Source of the DNA: JAZREA01 sp045660545 | Lineage (GTDB): Bacteria; Bacillota; Clostridia; Monoglobales; Firm-18 | Length of the DNA: 64,000 bases | Assembly (NCBI GenBank): GCA_045660545.1 | Contig: JAZREA010000005.1 | Location: forward strand, 1 to 64,000 | Reading direction: 5' to 3' | Part shown: piece after piece, positions 27,404 through 34,345 of the stretch | Layout of the letters: each line of letters opens with the position of its first letter | Position numbering within the stretch: the first letter of the stretch is position 1 | Notes under the pieces: model-generated | Databases searched by the model: none | What the model saw: the letters and a program-made list of their open reading frames with translations, nothing else | What the model was told of the DNA's origin: nothing | Translations under genes and position numbers: made by a program

Positions 27404-27680
27404 GACGGCGTCGTAAAAATGCCCTTGCAAGCAAGCATTTTTACTTCCTGGTAGAATTTGTACACATGTGTTAATTGACGGCGTCGCGAAAATCTCCTTG
27501 CAAGCAAAGATTTTCGCTTCCTGGTAAAATTTATACATATGTATCAATTGACTGTGTCGTGATTAGTGACACCTGAAATCTTTGATTTCATTGGTGGAAC
27601 TTATCCATGCGACCGAAGGTAGCAGGGGAAATGCCCTTGCAAGCAAGTATTTTTACTTCCTGGTAGAATTTTTATATACG
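27400..27680. repeat. Hairpin-repeat array with 73-nt period
   Basis: AATTGAC recurs at 27400, 27473 and 27546, exactly 73 apart. The first two units share GACGGCGTC, then a 10-bp stem around the constant loop CCTTGCAAGCAA, then CTTCCTGGTA. Stem 1 is GTAAAAATGC/GCATTTTTAC and stem 2 is GCGAAAATCT/AGATTTTCGC: four positions differ and all are compensated. The third unit keeps the frame but has a different hairpin (GAAATC/GATTTC inside CACC/GGTG). A fourth partial unit repeats the constant loop at 27635 with a weaker stem. Together with the preceding junction it fills most of the 564-bp gap before the esterase gene. Confidence 0.75.
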
Positions 27681-27773
27681 TGATTTGAAAGCGATGATGC
27701 TACATATTCAAAGTCGGGAAGTGCGGATGAGTTTGTTTGGCTGCACATAAGATGAATGAGTTTTTTGTCCCAG

Positions 27774-27788
27774 ACTTGACACGAGTAA
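27774..27788. repeat. Orphan inverted end of the 180-bp repeat family
   Basis: ACTTGACACGAGTAA is the reverse complement of the left end TTACTCGTGTCAAGT of repeat copy B and matches copy A in 14 of 15 bases. It suggests that a repeat copy, now lost or diverged, once ended here upstream of the esterase gene. Confidence 0.6.
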
Positions 27789-27845
27789 CAATAGTTGGAA
27801 ATAAAGCGTTTTAAATTGATACAAATTGTAAGGAGATAAATGGTT

Positions 27846-28601
27846 ATGGCACTTATAGAATTAAAGTTTTTTAGTCAGACATTAGGAATGCAGACACAAG
27901 CATATGTCGTTATTCCTCAAAAATCCACGAAAGGTGAAATTGGAATTAAAGGAAAAAGCAAAGATAAAGAGTATAAATGCGTGTATTTGTTGCACGGTTT
28001 AAGCGATGATCACAGCATATGGCTTCGCAGAACATCTATTGAACGATACGCTGCTGATTATGGTGCTTGTATAGTTATGCCGTGTGGAGCAAGAAGTTTT
28101 TATACGGATATGAAGTATGGCATGAAATATTTTTCTTATATAACCGAGGAACTTCCGAGTATTGTAAGTGAATTTCTTAAAGTTTCAAATAAAAGAGAGG
28201 ACACTTATATAGCGGGTCTTTCTATGGGTGGTTATGGAGCACTTAAGGCAGCTCTGAAAAAACCAGAAGTGTTTTGTGCAGCTGCGGGGCTATCGTCGGT
28301 TGCAGATATTAAGAATGGTATGTTTAATGATACTCTTGTGCCTGTGTTTGGGGAAGATTTGAATATTCCTGATGAAGAGGATTTGTTTTTCCTTGCTGAA
28401 AAAACCAACTTAAATCCACTTAAGCCCAGAATTTTTATGGGTGTAGGAACGGAAGATTTTTTATATGATTCAAATACCAGACTAAAAGAGCATTTTGAAC
28501 AGCTTGATTATGACTTTACATATCGTGAATCAGCTGGCGTACATAGTTGGGAATTTTGGGATGAATACATAAGGTATGTGCTGGAATGGATGTTTGGATA
28601 A
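27846..28601 (+). CDS. Alpha/beta-hydrolase esterase (EstA/esterase D type)
   Basis: 251 residues with the fold of tributyrin esterase/S-formylglutathione-hydrolase-like enzymes. It has YLLHGLSDDHSIW for the oxyanion region, the nucleophile elbow GLSMGGYG (Ser about 120), an acidic residue in GVGTEDFLYD and the catalytic histidine in ESAGVHSWEFWDEY. It probably deacylates small esters or acetylated sugars in the cytoplasm, as no signal peptide is seen. The start was placed at the second ATG, ten bases after AGGAG; the ATG two codons earlier is also possible. Base use is more AT-rich than in the host genes, and it is the first gene of the island. Confidence 0.85.
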   Translation: MALIELKFFSQTLGMQTQAYVVIPQKSTKGEIGIKGKSKDKEYKCVYLLHGLSDDHSIWLRRTSIERYAADYGACIVMPCGARSFYTDMKYGMKYFSYITEELPSIVSEFLKVSNKREDTYIAGLSMGGYGALKAALKKPEVFCAAAGLSSVADIKNGMFNDTLVPVFGEDLNIPDEEDLFFLAEKTNLNPLKPRIFMGVGTEDFLYDSNTRLKEHFEQLDYDFTYRESAGVHSWEFWDEYIRYVLEWMFG

Positions 28602-28630
28602 TTAAAACACAGACTCACTCCATTTGCATT

Positions 28631-28823
28631 TTACTCGTGACAAGTTTATAAAATTCAAAACATTAGTTTGCCGATTTCAAATATTTACATATACTATCGG
28701 AGCAGGAAAATCCAGTGTTCCTGCGGGTTCTAATGAAAAATGTTCAAGAAAAAATCAGTGAAAAATTAAGGATAAAAATAGTAGGTCCTATTATTCACTG
28801 TTCTCCTGTCTTGACACGAACTT
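28631..28823. repeat. Structured 180-bp repeat, copy A
   Basis: Left end TTACTCGTGACAAGT and right end TCTTGACACGA are inverted copies. Inside, CATTAG/CTAATG encloses two stems, CCGAT/ATCGG and GCAGGAA/TTCCTGC, forming a three-way junction. A second domain is CAGTGAA/TTCACTG around a near-palindrome AATAGTAGGTCCTATTATT. No open reading frame is present. It fills the gap between the esterase and SGNH hydrolase genes. Confidence 0.8.
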
Positions 28824-28861
28824 ATTGAATATAATTAGCAAATATAAAAGAGGTAGAAATA

Positions 28862-29830
28862 ATGATAATAAAGTGTAATAACGATAAAATCCGTTATACG
28901 GGAAGATGGAATATCAACGAATCTTCAGCAACATCAACTGCAAATGGAAATTATTTTGAATTTATGTATTCGGGAGAATGTGCAGTAATCGGATTTGACA
29001 CATCCTATGTACGAGTTCCATTTCCCCACGTTTATATAAGTGTTGATGGCGGTGCCAATGTCGAGGTTTCGCTTGATCGGTTTGTAAGGATTTCCGCAGA
29101 AGAAGGCGAGCACAAGGTTTGTGTTATTTTAAAAGGGTCAGTAGAAATTCAACACAGATGGTTTGCTCCTATTGAAGCTAAAGTTTCGCTTCTTGAAATT
29201 GAAGCCGATGAATTTTTAGACTTGCCTGAGGATACACGCCCTGTAATAGAATTTATAGGTGATTCGATAACAGAGGGGATTTCTATTGATGTAGGATATT
29301 CAAATTACGGAAATAGTAGGGATATGGTTTATTGGGATGATTCGACAGCGGGGTACGCCTGGCTTACTGCAAGGACATTAAATTTTAGACCGGTTATCAT
29401 GGGATATGGATGCCTTGGCACAACAAAGGGGGGTGCAGGTGGAATTCCTCCTGTTGCAGAGTCCTATAAATATTATAGCGATGGATATGCAATGGAAAGT
29501 CAACAAGCTGATTTTATTGTAATAAATCATGGTACTAATGACCGTAGAGCAGATAAGGAAATCTTTAAAAAAAGATATTTTGAGTTTTTGTGTGTTGTAA
29601 GAGAACGAAATCCAAAAGCAAAAATAATTTCTTTAACTCCTTTTTCGGGGTGCCTCGCAAAAGAAATAAAAGAAGTGGTTGAAAAGTACAATAAAGAAAA
29701 AGATGATACGATTTTCTATATAGATACTACAGGATGGATAGAACCAGAGCCTATTCATCCGCTTAGAATCGGACACAAAACAGTGAGTGAAAAATTATCA
29801 AAAATAATAAAAGAACACTTACTGAAATAA
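28862..29830 (+). CDS. SGNH/GDSL hydrolase, CE2-like carbohydrate esterase
   Basis: 322 residues in two parts. An N-terminal beta-rich domain (about 1-115) is followed by an SGNH hydrolase domain with block I FIGDSITEGI (Ser about 134), a Gly block GYGCLGTTKGGAG, block III NHGTNDRR and block V PIHPLRIGH with the Asp/His pair. This two-domain plan with an N-terminal jelly roll matches carbohydrate esterase family 2 deacetylases (family knowledge). No signal peptide is visible. The codons are AT-rich, as in the neighbours. It lies between repeat copies A and B. Confidence 0.84.
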   Translation: MIIKCNNDKIRYTGRWNINESSATSTANGNYFEFMYSGECAVIGFDTSYVRVPFPHVYISVDGGANVEVSLDRFVRISAEEGEHKVCVILKGSVEIQHRWFAPIEAKVSLLEIEADEFLDLPEDTRPVIEFIGDSITEGISIDVGYSNYGNSRDMVYWDDSTAGYAWLTARTLNFRPVIMGYGCLGTTKGGAGGIPPVAESYKYYSDGYAMESQQADFIVINHGTNDRRADKEIFKKRYFEFLCVVRERNPKAKIISLTPFSGCLAKEIKEVVEKYNKEKDDTIFYIDTTGWIEPEPIHPLRIGHKTVSEKLSKIIKEHLLK

Positions 29831-29853
29831 GATAAGACAATTTCGTTGTATTT

Positions 29854-30040
29854 TTACTCGTGTCAAGTTTATAAAATTTAAAACATTAGTTTGCCGATTT
29901 AAAATATTTACATATATCATCGGGAGCGAGAAAATCCAGTATTCTCGCGGGTTCTAATGGAATATTGTTTGGAAAAGAGCAGTGAAAAAATTGACTGAAA
30001 AATAGTAGGTCCTATTATTCACTGTTCTCCTAACTTGACA
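29854..30040. repeat. Structured 180-bp repeat, copy B
   Basis: The ends are TTACTCGTGTCAAGT and ACTTGACA. It has the same order of stems as copy A, but the third stem is GCGAGAA/TTCTCGC, in which two adjacent positions have changed on both strands so that pairing is kept. The CAGTGAA/TTCACTG domain is intact. It fills the gap between the SGNH hydrolase and glycosylase genes and ends 39 bp before the latter. Confidence 0.82.
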
Positions 30041-30079
30041 AAATCATATAATAAACTATTTTTTTGTGAGGTGATAAAA

Positions 30080-30559
30080 ATGACAAGCTATCCATTTCTA
30101 CCTTTATATAATAAAGATTCTAAAATATTAATTTTGGGAAGCTTTCCATCTGTAAAATCACGTGAGCAAAAGTTTTTTTATGGGCATCCGCAAAACCGCT
30201 TTTGGAAAGTTATTTCCTCTGTGTTTGAATGTAATGAGCCTAAGAACATTGAAGAAAAAAAGCACCTTTTGCTTGAAAACGGCATTGCACTTTGGGATGT
30301 TATAGCATCTTGTGAAATAATTGGAAGTGCTGACAGTACCATTAAAAATGTAAAAGTAAATGATATTTCAAAAATTTTGAAAGAAACAAATATAAATAAG
30401 ATTTTTGTTAATGGTAAAACGGCAGAAAAATATTTTAAAAGGTATACAAAAAATCAAATAAATATAGATGCGTCATATTTGCCATCTACATCACCTGCGA
30501 ATGCTGCCTGGACACTAGAACGACTCGTTGATGAGTGGAAAGTTATTAAAGGCATTTGA
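30080..30559 (+). CDS. DNA-deoxyinosine glycosylase (UDG family 6 type)
   Basis: 159 residues of the uracil-DNA-glycosylase superfamily, closest in pattern to the hypoxanthine-DNA glycosylases (family 6). Motif 1 is ILILGSFPSVKSREQKFFYG followed by HPQNRFWKVI, and motif 2 is the LPSTSPANA loop. It would excise deaminated adenine (hypoxanthine) from DNA to start base-excision repair. The ATG follows GAGGTG; an upstream in-frame extension runs back into repeat copy B and was rejected. As a lone repair gene on an AT-rich island it is likely acquired horizontally. Confidence 0.82.
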   Translation: MTSYPFLPLYNKDSKILILGSFPSVKSREQKFFYGHPQNRFWKVISSVFECNEPKNIEEKKHLLLENGIALWDVIASCEIIGSADSTIKNVKVNDISKILKETNINKIFVNGKTAEKYFKRYTKNQINIDASYLPSTSPANAAWTLERLVDEWKVIKGI

Positions 30560-30728
30560 AAGGAATTGTTTTGAAGAAACAATTTAGCTATGGTGCAAAT
30601 CGAAATAATTTGGCTTTGAACGTTAGTTTGAAATTCAGCTTAAAAGATTGGCATCTAAATTATACAGTCTTTATAAAGTTTGAAATGTTAGGGACAAAAT
30701 TTTTGTGCCGAATAATAGTGAAAAAATC

Positions 30729-30757
30729 TTGACAAAATTTATAAAATCGTGTATTCT
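30729..30757 (+). promoter_or_regulatory. Promoter of the nucleotidyltransferase/zinc-ribbon pair
   Basis: TTGACA and TATTCT with a 17-bp spacer. The remaining 253-bp gap between the glycosylase gene and this pair is AT-rich and holds no other feature I can support. Confidence 0.78.
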
Positions 30758-30763
30758 ATAACG

Positions 30764-30783
30764 ATTTAGATTCAAATCTAAAT
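30764..30783 (+). promoter_or_regulatory. Operator identical in core to the sdpRI operators
   Basis: ATTTAGA-TTCAAA-TCTAAAT is an inverted repeat beginning seven bases after the -10 element, covering the probable start of transcription. Both half-sites and the six-base spacing equal those of the two operators at the sdpR promoter, so SdpR or a similar repressor probably acts here. Confidence 0.65.
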
Positions 30784-30812
30784 GGTAGGTATGGGAACGA
30801 AAGGAGAAAAAT

Positions 30813-31466
30813 ATGTATCACTATTTAGATGACAAAGAGTTTGTTAGTAAGATGAGAACTTTGTGCGGAGAGATTATGCAGGATTTATGTCATATTTTGA
30901 AAGAAGAGTATGATATAGGTTCTACATTTTATTTGGTCGGTAGCGGTGCACGAAATCTTATTATGCAAAACAATAATGAACCTGTGGACTTAGATTACAA
31001 TTTAGAAATTATCAGGTGTGAAGATTTTGAAGATCGTCGTTACATAAAAGAATGTGTGCGTAAGGCATTTAATAAGGCTTTAAATTTGAATGATTTAAAT
31101 GATTGTGAGGACTCGACATCTTCGTTGACATCAAAACCAATATATTTTACAGATGGAAATGATACAGAATTCAAAATTGATGTGTGCATAACTGTAAGGG
31201 ATGAGGATGATATTTATTACAGATTGATTCATAATAAAACAGGTTTTGTTTTTTATGATGAATATGCTTGGAATATTGCACCTAATTCAAAAAGAATAAA
31301 TGAAAAGGTTGATTATATTAAAAAATGCGGTAAATGGATATTGTTAAGGCAGCAGTATGAAAAAATCAAAAATATGTATTTGACTCGCAACGATTATAAT
31401 CACCCATCATTTATTTGTTATGTGGAAGCAGTAAATAATGTATATGACTCAAGAAAAAGCTGGTAG
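30813..31466 (+). CDS. Polymerase-beta-fold nucleotidyltransferase-like protein
   Basis: 217 residues. The motif FYLVGSGARNLIM followed by VDLDYNLEI is the GS-x(10-14)-DxD signature of the nucleotidyltransferase superfamily, and FKIDVCITV provides the third carboxylate. The enzyme core therefore looks complete. The rest is highly charged and not assignable. Relatives of this general type modify tRNA, proteins or small molecules and include toxins and defence effectors, but no specific subfamily is recognised. It is preceded by AAAGGAG, its own promoter and an SdpR-type operator, and followed 13 bp later by the zinc-ribbon membrane protein gene. Confidence 0.65.
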   Translation: MYHYLDDKEFVSKMRTLCGEIMQDLCHILKEEYDIGSTFYLVGSGARNLIMQNNNEPVDLDYNLEIIRCEDFEDRRYIKECVRKAFNKALNLNDLNDCEDSTSSLTSKPIYFTDGNDTEFKIDVCITVRDEDDIYYRLIHNKTGFVFYDEYAWNIAPNSKRINEKVDYIKKCGKWILLRQQYEKIKNMYLTRNDYNHPSFICYVEAVNNVYDSRKSW

Positions 31467-31479
31467 GAGGAAATAAAAT

Positions 31480-32130
31480 ATGTACTGTAAATATTGTGGA
31501 AGAATCATAGATGATGATTCAAAATACTGTGTGAATTGCGGTAATAATATGAATAATGATAATTCTGGAACAGTGTCTGAGGATGCACCGAGTAGGGGTT
31601 TTGCTATTTTGGGATTTTTTGTACCAATAATCGGACTTATACTTTATTTGATTTATGAACGCAAACAACCTAAAAGAGCAAAATCAGCTGGAAAAGGTGC
31701 TTTGGTTGGTTTTATAACTAAAATAGTTATATATATAGTAATTGTAATCCTTTATGTAATTTTTGCATCTTCGATGATAAAAAGTACAATGGGCAATATT
31801 GATATTAACACTTATAATATTGACTCTATGGAAGAAACAGCAGATTTTGATGTTGAGTTTGGCGAGTTTAAGGTGACGAACAATGGATATACATATGATA
31901 CATCTTTGGAAGTAACTGTCACAAATACAAGCGACAAACAAAAATCATTTTATATAACAGTTGAGGCAGTTGACGAGGATGGAACAAGACTTGATACTGA
32001 TATGATAATGGCTGATCGTTTGAATTCGAATCAAAAAGTTAAATTAGAAGCTTTTAAATATGTGCCACAAGAAAAGATTGAACAATACAAATCTGCTACA
32101 TTTAAAGTGTTAGAAGTGCAAAAATACTAA
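31480..32130 (+). CDS. Zinc-ribbon membrane protein with exported C-terminal domain
   Basis: 216 residues. An N-terminal double-CxxC zinc ribbon (CKYCGR then CVNCGNN, about 3-23) is followed by two hydrophobic segments (about 42-58 and 70-97). The soluble C-terminal domain (about 110-216) has a beta-strand pattern (VTNNGYTYDTSLEVTVTN) like immunoglobulin-type FxLYD/DUF4352 modules. The membrane topology puts the zinc ribbon inside and the beta domain outside. It is in an operon with the nucleotidyltransferase-like gene and behind AGGAGG, and may sense or anchor that protein (inference). Confidence 0.68.
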   Translation: MYCKYCGRIIDDDSKYCVNCGNNMNNDNSGTVSEDAPSRGFAILGFFVPIIGLILYLIYERKQPKRAKSAGKGALVGFITKIVIYIVIVILYVIFASSMIKSTMGNIDINTYNIDSMEETADFDVEFGEFKVTNNGYTYDTSLEVTVTNTSDKQKSFYITVEAVDEDGTRLDTDMIMADRLNSNQKVKLEAFKYVPQEKIEQYKSATFKVLEVQKY

Positions 32131-32155
32131 CTATTTCATTGTGGAATATGGTTTG

Positions 32156-32331
32156 TGTCAAGTCCATACAATTTAAAACATTAGTTTGCCGATGTTGATA
32201 TTTACATATACTATCGGGCAGGAAAATCTAATATTCCTGCGGATTCTAAGGAAAAGTGCAAAAGGAAAATTCAGTGAAAAAATCAGGAAAGGTTAGTAGG
32301 TCATATTATTGGCTGTTCTCCTAACTTGACA
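32156..32331. repeat. Structured 180-bp repeat, copy C
   Basis: The ends are TGTCAAGT and ACTTGACA. CATTAG/CTAAGG (one mismatch), CCGAT/ATCGG and GCAGGAA/TTCCTGC are kept, while the second domain is weaker (CAGT against GCTG). It is the most diverged copy. It ends 47 bp before azlC and forms the right border of the island. Confidence 0.78.
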
Positions 32332-32378
32332 AAATCTTATAAGTGTTTTGTAGTAACTTAAAAAAACGGATGGAATTT

Positions 32379-33098
32379 ATGAAAAGGAAAAGCGGTTTTA
32401 TAAAAGGAATAATAGACGGAATGCCGATTTGTCTTGGGTACTTATCGGTGGCGTTTGCGTTTGGAATATTTGCTACTGAGAGCGGTCTTAGCGTTTGGGA
32501 AACGTTGTTTATATCAATGACCAACGTAACGTCGGCAGGTCAGCTTGCGGCAGTCCCGATAATTACCGGCGGAGGGTCTTTAGCTGAACTTGCGCTATGT
32601 CAGATTATAATAAACCTGAGGTATGCGCTTATGTCGACTTCGTTGTCGCAGAAGATGGACAAGTCTATAAGACTGATTGACAGGTTTGTAATTGCGTTTG
32701 TAAATACCGACGAGGTGTTTGCGGTTGCGTCGGGAAACAGCCATAATGTAAAAAGAAACTATATGTACGGGCTGATACTTACGCCGTATCTGGGTTGGAG
32801 TGTCGGCACGCTTTTGGGTTCTCTTGCGGGGAATGTTCTTCCGTCGTCAGTGGTGTCGGCGCTGGGTATTGCGATATACGGAATGTTTGTGGCTATTGTT
32901 GTACCCGAAATGAGAGCGAACACAAAGACGGCTTTGGCGGTTGCTTTATCAATTGTGCTAAGCTGTGCCTTTGAATTTCTGCCGTTTTTAAACAAAGTAC
33001 CTGATGGGTTTACGGTGATAATATGTGCAGCGGCGGCAAGTCTTTTGTTCGCCTTTGTCTTCCCTATCGAAGTAAAGGAGGAATGTGAAAATGAATAA
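32379..33098 (+). CDS. azlC: Branched-chain amino acid exporter subunit AzlC
   Basis: 239 residues with about seven to eight transmembrane helices. The AzlC features GIIDGMPICLGYLSVAFAFG and LRYALMSTSLSQ are present. With AzlD it forms an exporter of branched-chain amino acids and analogues (known for Bacillus subtilis and LIV-E-type systems). The ATG follows GGATGGA; longer in-frame starts lack a ribosome binding site. Composition returns to the host style here. No promoter is evident between repeat copy C and the start. It overlaps azlD by eight bases. Confidence 0.88.
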   Translation: MKRKSGFIKGIIDGMPICLGYLSVAFAFGIFATESGLSVWETLFISMTNVTSAGQLAAVPIITGGGSLAELALCQIIINLRYALMSTSLSQKMDKSIRLIDRFVIAFVNTDEVFAVASGNSHNVKRNYMYGLILTPYLGWSVGTLLGSLAGNVLPSSVVSALGIAIYGMFVAIVVPEMRANTKTALAVALSIVLSCAFEFLPFLNKVPDGFTVIICAAAASLLFAFVFPIEVKEECENE

Positions 33099-33408
33099 TA
33101 CTCCGTTCTTTCTTTACCTTTTGGTTATGGCGGGGATAACATATCTTATAAGAATGGTTCCGCTTGTGCTTATTAAGAAAAAAATAACAAACAGGGTAAT
33201 ACTGTCGTTTTTACATTACATACCGTTTACGGTTCTTGCAGTGATGACGGTGCCTGCGATTTTTAGCTCGACGGCTTCTGTTTGGTCTGCAACATGCGGG
33301 TTTGTAGTTGCGATTGCGCTTGCACTTGGCAAGAAAAGTCTGTTGACGGTTGCGGCGTTTTCATCCTTGACGGTCTTTGTGGCAGAGTGGATGATAGGCC
33401 TTTTATAA
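33091..33408 (+). CDS. azlD: Branched-chain amino acid exporter subunit AzlD
   Basis: 105 residues, four hydrophobic helices, with the family opening FFLYLLVMAGITYLIRMVPL. It is the small partner of AzlC. It starts at ATG nine bases after AAAGGAGG, inside the end of azlC. Confidence 0.88.
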   Translation: MNNTPFFLYLLVMAGITYLIRMVPLVLIKKKITNRVILSFLHYIPFTVLAVMTVPAIFSSTASVWSATCGFVVAIALALGKKSLLTVAAFSSLTVFVAEWMIGLL

Positions 33409-33453
33409 ATGATTTTAATGTTACATAATTTTTGGTAAATGGAGGTGGGGAAA

Positions 33454-34332
33454 ATGTCGTTCGCTTCTGAAGTGAAAGAAGAAATATGTACTGTGGAAAT
33501 TGAACAGGTATGCTGCGCCAGAGCGGAGCTTGCGGGTATGATTGCCTTTGGAACTACGGTGAGGAAAGACGAAATAAGGCTTCGTACGGAGAGCGAGAGT
33601 ACGGCAAAAAGGTTTTGTGAGCTTTTGGAATTTTTATACAAAATCAGGCTGGAAACGACGACAACTGATTCTAAAATCCATTATGTTGTACTGACGGGTG
33701 CAGATGTTATAAAGGTTTTAAGAGATACCAGGCTTTCGGGTGTTCCTATACGAATAGACAGAGAAATTGTGCGAAACGAATGCTGCAAGGCGGCACTTCT
33801 CAGCGGGATTTTCCTCGGCGGCGGCAGCATGATAGACCCCGAAAAGAGCTACCATGCGGAGCTTGTTTCCAACCACTATTCGCTGGAGAAGGACCTTAGG
33901 GTTGTATTTGAATACTTTGAGCTTTATCCGAAAATGATTAACAGAAACGGGAATTATGTTTTTTACATAAAAGAGAGCCAGCAAATTGAGAACTTGCTTG
34001 CGGCTGTCGGCGCACACATGAAGCTTATGGAATTTTTAAATGTAGTTATTGAGCGAGACATAAAGAACTCGACAAACAGAAGGGTTAACTTTGAAATCGC
34101 CAACGACACTAAGATTTTTAAAACTGCTATAAAGCAGCAGAACGCGATTAAAAAAATTGTGCTTGAAAACGGATGGCAAAGCCTGTCTCCCGAGCTTACA
34201 GAGGTGGCAAAGCTAAGGATGAACGACGTGCATATGCCGCTTTCGGAAATGGCGAGGAGAATTGGGATTACAAAGTCGGGAGTTAACCACAGAATGAAGA
34301 AGATTATGCAACTTGCTGAAATGGAAAAGTAG
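33454..34332 (+). CDS. whiA: DNA-binding protein WhiA
   Basis: 292 residues. The N-terminal part resembles LAGLIDADG homing-endonuclease folds, with ELAGMIAFG and the degenerate GIFLGGGSMIDPEKSYH-type blocks. The C-terminal helix-turn-helix holds LSEMARRIGITKSGVNHRM. WhiA is a conserved Gram-positive regulator linked to cell division and, in actinomycetes, sporulation. The ATG lies after GGAGGTGG. In many Firmicutes whiA follows yvcJ/yvcK; here azlD precedes it. Confidence 0.94.
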   Translation: MSFASEVKEEICTVEIEQVCCARAELAGMIAFGTTVRKDEIRLRTESESTAKRFCELLEFLYKIRLETTTTDSKIHYVVLTGADVIKVLRDTRLSGVPIRIDREIVRNECCKAALLSGIFLGGGSMIDPEKSYHAELVSNHYSLEKDLRVVFEYFELYPKMINRNGNYVFYIKESQQIENLLAAVGAHMKLMEFLNVVIERDIKNSTNRRVNFEIANDTKIFKTAIKQQNAIKKIVLENGWQSLSPELTEVAKLRMNDVHMPLSEMARRIGITKSGVNHRMKKIMQLAEMEK

Positions 34333-34345
34333 GAGGAATTTCAAG

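Noticed and set aside
27322..27507. Small minus-strand protein gene across the palindromes
   Set aside because: It reads through perfectly paired DNA, has no ribosome binding site and no recognisable domain.
27400..27680. CRISPR array
   Set aside because: The regularly spaced elements are hairpin units of which the loop is constant and the stem varies with compensation. There are no identical direct repeats with unique spacers, and no cas genes are near.
28809..28830. TTGACA at the right ends of repeats as promoters of the following genes
   Set aside because: In copies A and B the nearest TATAAT is 13 and about 6 bases away, and copy C has none, so the spacing does not fit sigma-A. TTGACA is the inverted end of the repeat.
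28631..32331. Integron attC sites and cassette array
   Set aside because: The repeat ends do not contain the GTTRRRY/RYYYAAC core sites and no integrase is present; the similarity is only in layout.
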